Positions 59,129 to 64,000 of a stretch of 64,000 nucleotides of DNA are shown piece after piece. Every line of letters starts with the position of its first letter. The stretch's first letter is position 1. Source of the DNA: Holophagales bacterium (GTDB taxonomy: Bacteria; Acidobacteriota; Thermoanaerobaculia; UBA5066); contig JADKBZ010000009.1 of NCBI GenBank assembly GCA_016714815.1, forward strand, positions 62,001 to 126,000, given 5' to 3'. The notes beneath the pieces are model-generated. The model saw only the letters and a program-made list of their open reading frames with translations. It had not been told where the DNA came from and did no database searches. A program made the position numbers and the translations under genes.

Positions 59129-60760
59129 ATGAACTTCCTGCTCTCCCTCCTCATCCTCCTCCCGACGGCCGGGGCGCTCGCGATCCTCTTCCTTCCCAGG
59201 GACAAGACGGGTGCGATCAAGGCCCTGGCGACCGGCGTCGCGGGCCTGACGTTCGTCCTCTCCCTGCCGCTCTGGTTCGCACGGGGCTTCAGGGAGTCGG
59301 CCGGCTTCCTGTTCCGGGAGGACCTCGACTGGATCCCCTCCCTCGGCGTGAGGTACTCCCTCGGCGTCGACGGGATCGCGGCGCTCCTGATCCTCCTGAC
59401 GACGCTGCTGTCGGTCATCTCGATCTACAGCTCGTACACGGCGGTGAAGACGCGGGAGAAGGAGTACTACGTGTTCCTCCTCCTCCTGGAGACGGGAATG
59501 ATCGGGGTCTTCTGCGCCCTCGACTTCTTCCTCTTCTACGTCTTCTGGGAGGTCATGCTCGTCCCGATGTACTTCCTCATCGGGGTCTGGGGCGGGCCGA
59601 GGAAGCTCTACGCGGCGATCAAGTTCTTCCTGTACACCCTCTTCGGGTCGGTGATCATGCTGCTGGCGATCATCGCCCTCTACTTCTTCAACACGACCGG
59701 CTTCCTCTGGTGGAAGGGGCTCGGCAACGCCCCGTCGTTCGACATCCTCCACTTCCACCAGATCGCGCCGCTGATCCCTGCCGACCTCTCTCTCTGGCTC
59801 TTCTGGGCCTTCTTCCTCGGCTTCGCGATCAAGGTGCCGATGTTCCCGTTCCACACGTGGCTCCCCGACGCGCACGTCGAGGCCCCCACGGCCGGCTCGG
59901 TGATCCTCGCGGGCGTCCTCCTCAAGATGGGGACGTACGGCTTCCTCCGCTTCTCGCTCCCGATCTGCCCGTCGGCGGCGTCGAACTCCCGGGTCCAGAC
60001 GGCCGTCGTCGTCCTCTCGATCATCGGGATCATCTACGGTTCGCTCGTGGCGATGGTCCAGAAGGACATGAAGAAGCTCGTCGCCTACTCGTCGGTCGCG
60101 CACCTCGGCTTCGTGATGCTGGGCCTCTTCGCCTTCAACAACGCGGGGATGCAGGGCGGCGTGATCCAGTCGATCAACCACGGCCTCTCGACGGGCGGGC
60201 TCTTCCTCCTCGTCGGGATCATCTACGAGCGCCGGCACACGCGGCAGATCGCCGACTTCGGCGGGATCTCGCAGGTGATGCCGATCTACGCGACGCTCTT
60301 CATGATCATCCTGCTCGCGTCGATCGGCCTGCCGCTCCTGAACGGCTTCGTCGGCGAGTTCACGATCCTCGTCGGCGCGTTCCTGGCGAACTGGATCTGG
60401 GCCCTCTTCGCGAGCTTCGGCGTCGTCCTCGGCGCGGCCTACATGCTCTGGCTCTACCAGCGCGTCTTCTTCGGCGAGCTGAAGCACGAGGAGAACAAGG
60501 GCCTAGAGGACGTGAACCTCCGCGAGGTCCTCACGATCGTCCCCCTGATCCTCGCGTGCCTCTGGATCGGCGTCTACCCGAAGCCCTTCTTCGAGATGAC
60601 GGCGCCGGCCTCGGCGAAGATCGTCGCGGCGGTCGAGAACGCCCGCGCCGCTGCACGACCCGTGCCCGCCGCGGTCGCCGCCGCCGCTCCCGCGGCCATC
60701 GCTCCCGCGGGGGCCGTGCCCGCGGAGGTCGCTCCCGCGGCCGACGTCAAGGGGCACTGA
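59129..60760 (+). CDS. nuoM: NADH-quinone oxidoreductase subunit M
   Basis: The 543-residue antiporter-like subunit contains FWEVMLVPMYFLIGVWGG (pump glutamate), FKIKVPMF-type GFAIKVPMFPFHTWLPDAHV, AYSSVAHLGFVMLGLFAF, and SLGLPLLNGF-like ASIGLPLLNGFVGEFTIL. The C-terminal 35-40 residues form an Ala/Pro-rich tail ending DVKGH, which resembles the low-complexity extension of NuoC. Confidence 0.97.
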   Translation: MNFLLSLLILLPTAGALAILFLPRDKTGAIKALATGVAGLTFVLSLPLWFARGFRESAGFLFREDLDWIPSLGVRYSLGVDGIAALLILLTTLLSVISIYSSYTAVKTREKEYYVFLLLLETGMIGVFCALDFFLFYVFWEVMLVPMYFLIGVWGGPRKLYAAIKFFLYTLFGSVIMLLAIIALYFFNTTGFLWWKGLGNAPSFDILHFHQIAPLIPADLSLWLFWAFFLGFAIKVPMFPFHTWLPDAHVEAPTAGSVILAGVLLKMGTYGFLRFSLPICPSAASNSRVQTAVVVLSIIGIIYGSLVAMVQKDMKKLVAYSSVAHLGFVMLGLFAFNNAGMQGGVIQSINHGLSTGGLFLLVGIIYERRHTRQIADFGGISQVMPIYATLFMIILLASIGLPLLNGFVGEFTILVGAFLANWIWALFASFGVVLGAAYMLWLYQRVFFGELKHEENKGLEDVNLREVLTIVPLILACLWIGVYPKPFFEMTAPASAKIVAAVENARAAARPVPAAVAAAAPAAIAPAGAVPAEVAPAADVKGH

Positions 60761-60763
60761 GCC

Positions 60764-62242
60764 GTGGCCCTCCCGTTCCCGCTCTCGGACCTGCTGGTCA
60801 TCCTGCCCGAGCTCGTCCTGACCGAGCTCGCGCTCGGGATCCTCCTCTGGGCGACGGTGGTCAAGCGGGAGAACGAGCGGGTGCTCGCCTGGGCGTCGCT
60901 CGCGTCGCTCGCGATCACGGCCGCGCTCATCCCGGTGGCCGTCTCCTTCGCGGGAACCCTTCCGCGCTCGGCCTTCGGCGGGATGTTCGCCCTCGACGGC
61001 TTCGGCATCTTCTTCAAGGTGCTGACGCTCGTCGCCGCCGCGGTGACGATCCTCTTCTCGCTCCGTTTCGTCGGGACGTCTTCCTATCCCGGCGGCGAGT
61101 ACTACGCCCTCCTCCTCTTCTCCACGGTCGGCATGCTCTTCATGGCGTCGGGGACGCATCTCGTCTCCCTCTACATCGCCCTCGAGCTGATGGCGCTCTC
61201 CCAGTACGTCCTGGCGGGCTACTTCAAGCGGGAGACGAAGTCGATCGAGGCCGCGGCGAAGTACTTCGTCCTCGGCGCGTTCTCGTCGGGGATCCTCCTC
61301 TACGGACTCTCGCTCGTCTACGGGGCGACCGGGACGCTCAGCCTCGCCGGGGTCTCCTCGTCGCTGGCCGGTTCGCCCCGCTCCGGGCTCCTGATGGTGG
61401 GCGTCGTCCTGACGGCGTGCGGAATGCTCTTCAAGATCGCCTCGGCCCCGTTCCACGTCTGGGCTCCCGACGTGTACGAGGGGGCTCCGACACCGGTCTC
61501 GGCCTTCTTCGCCGTCGGCCCGAAGGTGGCGGCCTACGCGATCTTCGCCCGCATCTTCTTCGCCGGCTTCGGCCCCCGCGCCGACGACTGGGCGCCGATC
61601 CTGGCCGCGTCCGCGGCCCTGACGATGGTCATCGGGAACGTCGGCGCCCTGATGCAGAAGAACGTCAAGCGTCTCCTCGGCTACTCCTCCATCGGGCACG
61701 CCGGCTACGCCCTCCTCGGCCTCCTCGCCTACAAGGCGGGCGGAGCCGCCGGCCAGCCGGAGTCGTTCGGTCTCTGGGCGGTGATGATCTACCTCTCCGC
61801 CTACCTCTTGATGACGTTCGGCGCCTTCGGCCTCATCGTCCTCCTCGAGGCGAAGGGGTATGCGAGCGAGAGCGTCGACGATTTCAACGGCCTCTGGAAG
61901 AGGAACCCCCTCGCCGCCGGGGCGATGGTCGTCTTCCTCCTCTCCCTGGCCGGGATCCCGCCGACGGCGGGCTTCGTCGGGAAGTACTTCCTCTTCTCGG
62001 CGGCCCTCAAGGCGGGCTGGCCGCTCCTGGCCCTCCTCGGCGTCCTGATGTCGGCCGTCTCGCTCTTCTACTACTTCCGGATCGTGAGGGCGATGTACTT
62101 CGTCGAGGGAGAGGGCGAGGTGCAGTGGCGCGAGGAGCCTGCAGTGGCCATCGCGGTCGGGCTCTGCCTCGTCGGGACGCTCGCCATCGGGGTGATGCCG
62201 CAGCCCCTCGTGGCGCTCGCCAAGGCCTGCCTCCTCCCGTAG
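60764..62242 (+). CDS. nuoN: NADH-quinone oxidoreductase subunit N
   Basis: The 492-residue antiporter-like subunit has YIALELMALSQYVLAGYFKR (pump glutamate), FKIASAPFHVWAPDVYEGAP, GYSSIGHAGYALLGLLAY, and SLAGIPPTAGFVGKYFLF. It is the third pump module and the last nuo gene here. GTG 60764 starts 3 bp after the nuoM stop. No nuoE, nuoF or nuoG follows. Confidence 0.97.
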   Translation: MALPFPLSDLLVILPELVLTELALGILLWATVVKRENERVLAWASLASLAITAALIPVAVSFAGTLPRSAFGGMFALDGFGIFFKVLTLVAAAVTILFSLRFVGTSSYPGGEYYALLLFSTVGMLFMASGTHLVSLYIALELMALSQYVLAGYFKRETKSIEAAAKYFVLGAFSSGILLYGLSLVYGATGTLSLAGVSSSLAGSPRSGLLMVGVVLTACGMLFKIASAPFHVWAPDVYEGAPTPVSAFFAVGPKVAAYAIFARIFFAGFGPRADDWAPILAASAALTMVIGNVGALMQKNVKRLLGYSSIGHAGYALLGLLAYKAGGAAGQPESFGLWAVMIYLSAYLLMTFGAFGLIVLLEAKGYASESVDDFNGLWKRNPLAAGAMVVFLLSLAGIPPTAGFVGKYFLFSAALKAGWPLLALLGVLMSAVSLFYYFRIVRAMYFVEGEGEVQWREEPAVAIAVGLCLVGTLAIGVMPQPLVALAKACLLP

Positions 62243-62267
62243 AAAGAAAGCCCGCGCGGAGGGGTTT

Positions 62268-62292
62268 GGGGAACCCGGCGTCCGGGTTCCCC
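62268..62292 (+). terminator. Perfect hairpin between the nuo and atp operons
   Basis: GGGGAACCCGG (62268-62278), loop CGT, and CCGGGTTCCCC (62282-62292) form an 11-bp perfect stem 25 bp after nuoN. No T tract follows, so it may be a transcript 3'-end or processing hairpin rather than a classic terminator. The remaining 80 bp to atpZ show no clear promoter. Confidence 0.5.
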
Positions 62293-62372
62293 GAGAACAT
62301 CTTCAGCAAAGGCCTGGTGCCCCCGGTTTTCCGCGGCCGCGGGCCGGGCGCAGTAACGTGGGGGACCAACCC

Positions 62373-62645
62373 ATGCCCGAGCCGGGGAGGACACCCGATC
62401 CGAACGCCCGCCTCCTCGGCGCCGTCCTGAGCTTCGGCTGGGTCCTCCCCGCCAGTATCGCGGCGGGCGGGGGGCTCGGCTGGCTCGTCGACCGGTGGCT
62501 CGGGAGCTTCCCGGCCGCGACGGCGGTTCTGGGGGTTCTCGGCTTCCTCGGGGGGCTCCGGCAGCTCCTGCGCGAGGCGGACGCGCTGGAAGGCCGCCGA
62601 AAGCCGCCTCAGGGGCCCCAGAGCCCGGGCGGGTCGGGATCGTGA
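62373..62645 (+). CDS. AtpZ/AtpI-like ATP synthase assembly protein
   Basis: The 90-residue protein has two membrane helices (ASIAAGGGLGWLVDRWLG and AVLGVLGFLGGLRQLLREA) separated by the conserved D-x-W/L turn of the AtpZ (F0F1-ATPase gene Z) family. It likely helps c-ring assembly or Mg2+ handling. ATG 62373 has GGGGGA at suitable spacing; GTG 62358 is an alternative. The stop overlaps the next gene (GTGA). Confidence 0.85.
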   Translation: MPEPGRTPDPNARLLGAVLSFGWVLPASIAAGGGLGWLVDRWLGSFPAATAVLGVLGFLGGLRQLLREADALEGRRKPPQGPQSPGGSGS

Positions 62646-63067
62646 GCCTCGCGATGCCCCCTTCGGAGAAGAGAATCTTCCGCGGGGCGACGGTCGCGGC
62701 CCTGCTGGCCGTCCTCCTTCTCGGGGCTCTCGGGAGGTTTCGCGAGGCTGCCGCCTTGACGGCCGGAGCGGCCGTGGCTATCGTCTCGGGCCTCTGGTTG
62801 TCGGACGTGGCCGGGAAACTGCTCGTTCCCCGTCCACGGGCGGCCACCCGGTACGACTGGAAGTTCGTGGCTGGCGCCCTTCTCCGCTATGCCTTCGTGG
62901 GCCTCGCGGTGTTCGGCTCGGTCCTCGTCTTCCAGGGCGAGGTCCCGTGGCTCCTCGGAGGGCTCTCCGCGGTCGTCCTCGGGGTCCTCGTCGAAGGGTT
63001 CCGGGGAGCCGCGGCCGGCCGGTCCGATCCAGGGAAAGAGGAAGACGGAACGACTCCCCGGGGGTGA
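62642..63067 (+). CDS. AtpI-type ATP synthase accessory membrane protein
   Basis: The 141-residue protein has four hydrophobic segments (VAALLAVLLLGALGRF, ALTAGAAVAIVSGLWL, ALLRYAFVGLAVFGSVLVF, LLGGLSAVVLGVLVEGF) and a charged C-terminus. Topology, size and position between atpZ and atpB identify it as AtpI-like, although motifs in this family are weak. It probably assists Fo assembly. It overlaps atpZ by 4 bp and ends 1 bp before atpB. Confidence 0.7.
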   Translation: MSLAMPPSEKRIFRGATVAALLAVLLLGALGRFREAAALTAGAAVAIVSGLWLSDVAGKLLVPRPRAATRYDWKFVAGALLRYAFVGLAVFGSVLVFQGEVPWLLGGLSAVVLGVLVEGFRGAAAGRSDPGKEEDGTTPRG

Positions 63068-63068
63068 A

Positions 63069-63866
63069 ATGCAGCAACACCACTCCATTCTGTTCGGACC
63101 GGTCAACGCGCTCCTGGTGGCGATCTTCGGCTCGCCCGACAACGCGCCGTCGTGGTGGGTTCACGGCATCACGATCGGCGGGTTCCACGTCGCCGGCATC
63201 GCACCGGTCGACCACGCGAGCGGCGCCGTGGCCGGGTGGCTGCCCGACCACGTGATCATGGCGCTCCTCGTCTTCCTCATCTTCGCGATCGCGCTGCCGA
63301 TCTTTGCGAGGAAGTTCCGGAGCGACGTGCCGGCGGGGACCCAGAACGTCCTGGAGGTCTTCGTCGACTTCCTCCGGGGCCTCATCAAGGAGAACATCCC
63401 TCACACCGGCGAGAAGTACCTCCCGGTCGTCGGGGCGTTTTTCTTCTTCATCACGGCGTCGAATCTCATCGGGCAGATCTTCGTCCTCCAGCCGCCGACG
63501 ACGAGCCTGAACACGACCTTCGCCCTGTCGCTCTCCTGCCTCGTCTTCTTCAACGCGGCGGGCGTCCGCAAGCACGGCTTCCTCGGCTACCTGAAGACGT
63601 TCGCCGGCCCGAGCATGGCGCTCGCCATCCTCGTCTTCCCCATCGAGATGATCGGCAACCTCGCCCGCGGACTCTCCCTGGCGATGCGACTCTTCGGGAA
63701 CATCTACGGCGAGCACACCGCGACGGTCCAGTTCGTCCAGCTGGTGCCGATCATCGTCCCGCTGCCGATGAACGCACTCGGGATCTTCGGATCCTTCCTC
63801 CAGGCCTACGTCTTCACCCTGCTGACCACCGTCTACATCGGGGGCGCGATCGCCCACGAGCATTGA
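63069..63866 (+). CDS. atpB: ATP synthase Fo subunit a
   Basis: The 265-residue protein carries the essential arginine helix GNLARGLSLAMRLFGNIYGEHT and the last-helix pattern LQAYVFTLLTTVYIGGAIAHEH, both diagnostic for subunit a. The N-terminal region is longer than in E. coli-type a subunits of comparable length elsewhere only slightly. It forms the proton half-channels beside the c-ring. atpE follows after 37 bp, behind GAAAGGAG. Confidence 0.97.
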   Translation: MQQHHSILFGPVNALLVAIFGSPDNAPSWWVHGITIGGFHVAGIAPVDHASGAVAGWLPDHVIMALLVFLIFAIALPIFARKFRSDVPAGTQNVLEVFVDFLRGLIKENIPHTGEKYLPVVGAFFFFITASNLIGQIFVLQPPTTSLNTTFALSLSCLVFFNAAGVRKHGFLGYLKTFAGPSMALAILVFPIEMIGNLARGLSLAMRLFGNIYGEHTATVQFVQLVPIIVPLPMNALGIFGSFLQAYVFTLLTTVYIGGAIAHEH

Positions 63867-63903
63867 TCCGGCATTCACCGAACCCGAAAGGAGTCCACAA
63901 GAC

Positions 63904-64000
63904 ATGATCAAGAAGCTTCTCCCCGTTGCCGCGGTCGTCGGCCTCGCCCTCCTGCTCCCGAACGTCGCCTTCGCCGAGGGCGGCGCGATGGGCGGCGGCG
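63904..64000 (+). CDS. atpE: ATP synthase Fo subunit c, partial, with signal-peptide-like leader
   Basis: The 32 residues visible before the window edge read as a typical signal peptide: a basic start (MIKKLLP), a hydrophobic core, and an AFA cleavage site before EGGAMGGG. The position right after atpB, 37 bp downstream with GAAAGGAG before the ATG, makes atpE the expected gene. Most c subunits lack a cleavable leader; some bacterial lineages do have one. The two membrane helices lie outside the window, so the call depends on context. Confidence 0.75.
   Translation, partial: MIKKLLPVAAVVGLALLLPNVAFAEGGAMGGG

Overview
The window is about 70% GC, almost fully coding, and reads like ordinary chromosome from a Gram-negative-type bacterium with a lipid-exporting, peptidoglycan-containing envelope. 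The gene content (FecR-like protein next to mreBCD, fused serine hydrolase/NamZ, tandem ECF sigma/anti-sigma units, DUF4097 protein, secreted beta-propeller proteins ending in a shared two-copy module, NuoEFG-less complex I followed by an atp operon) suggests Acidobacteriota, perhaps a Thermoanaerobaculia-like lineage. That placement is inference; no rRNA or tRNA gene is present to test it. No insertion sequence, phage or CRISPR array was seen.

Layout: 1-3845 (minus) holds a FecR-domain membrane protein and the rod-shape operon mreB-mreC-mreD (mreD runs off the left edge). 3984-8502 (plus) is ppiD-like, ruvA, ruvB and a diacylglycerol-kinase-like gene. 8519-11143 is a secreted PQQ-type sugar dehydrogenase with a duplicated C-terminal module. 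11151-13408 (minus) is an EthD-like protein and a sodium:solute symporter. 13504-18641 contains a PTS EIIA-like protein, a YfhO-like membrane protein, a YafV-type amidase (minus), and an NSS transporter with its small MetS subunit. 18757-29848 (minus) is a TerB-like protein, a serine hydrolase-NamZ fusion, NagZ, a very large secreted BNR/PKD protein, and lysA. 30000-36564 (plus) is an exported LD-carboxypeptidase, a 7TM-GGDEF cyclase, an M28 peptidase and a CopA-type ATPase; a PhzF-like gene converges on them. 37469-42719 (plus) is a signalling/envelope block: DUF2892, ECF sigma + zinc-finger anti-sigma, a second ECF sigma + HEAT-repeat anti-sigma, DUF4097 protein, outer-membrane barrel. 42897-46969 has a secreted protein related to the two beta-propeller proteins and a PAP2 phosphatase. 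46957-49739 has a PGM1-like ATP-grasp ligase divergent from two tandem type IV pilin-like genes. 49867-51455 is an archease-like gene divergent from a MidA/NDUFAF7-like methyltransferase. 51531-62242 is nuoABCDHIJKLMN, and 62373-64000 starts the atp operon (atpZ, atpI, atpB, atpE cut by the right edge).

Themes: envelope growth and turnover (MreBCD, PpiD, NamZ, NagZ, LdcA, LysA), extracytoplasmic signalling (two ECF systems), and membrane energetics (complex I directly followed by ATP synthase, with a complex-I assembly methyltransferase just upstream). Three genes (mreC, the lipid kinase, the BNR protein) each need exactly one base added in a short homopolymer to restore a full-length protein, which points to sequencing or assembly indels rather than decay. 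Regulatory signals that can be read directly include two sigma-54-like promoters with identical geometry in front of the two pilins, and a set of SD-less start codons preceded at 6-9 nt by a -10-like hexamer, suggesting leaderless transcripts.
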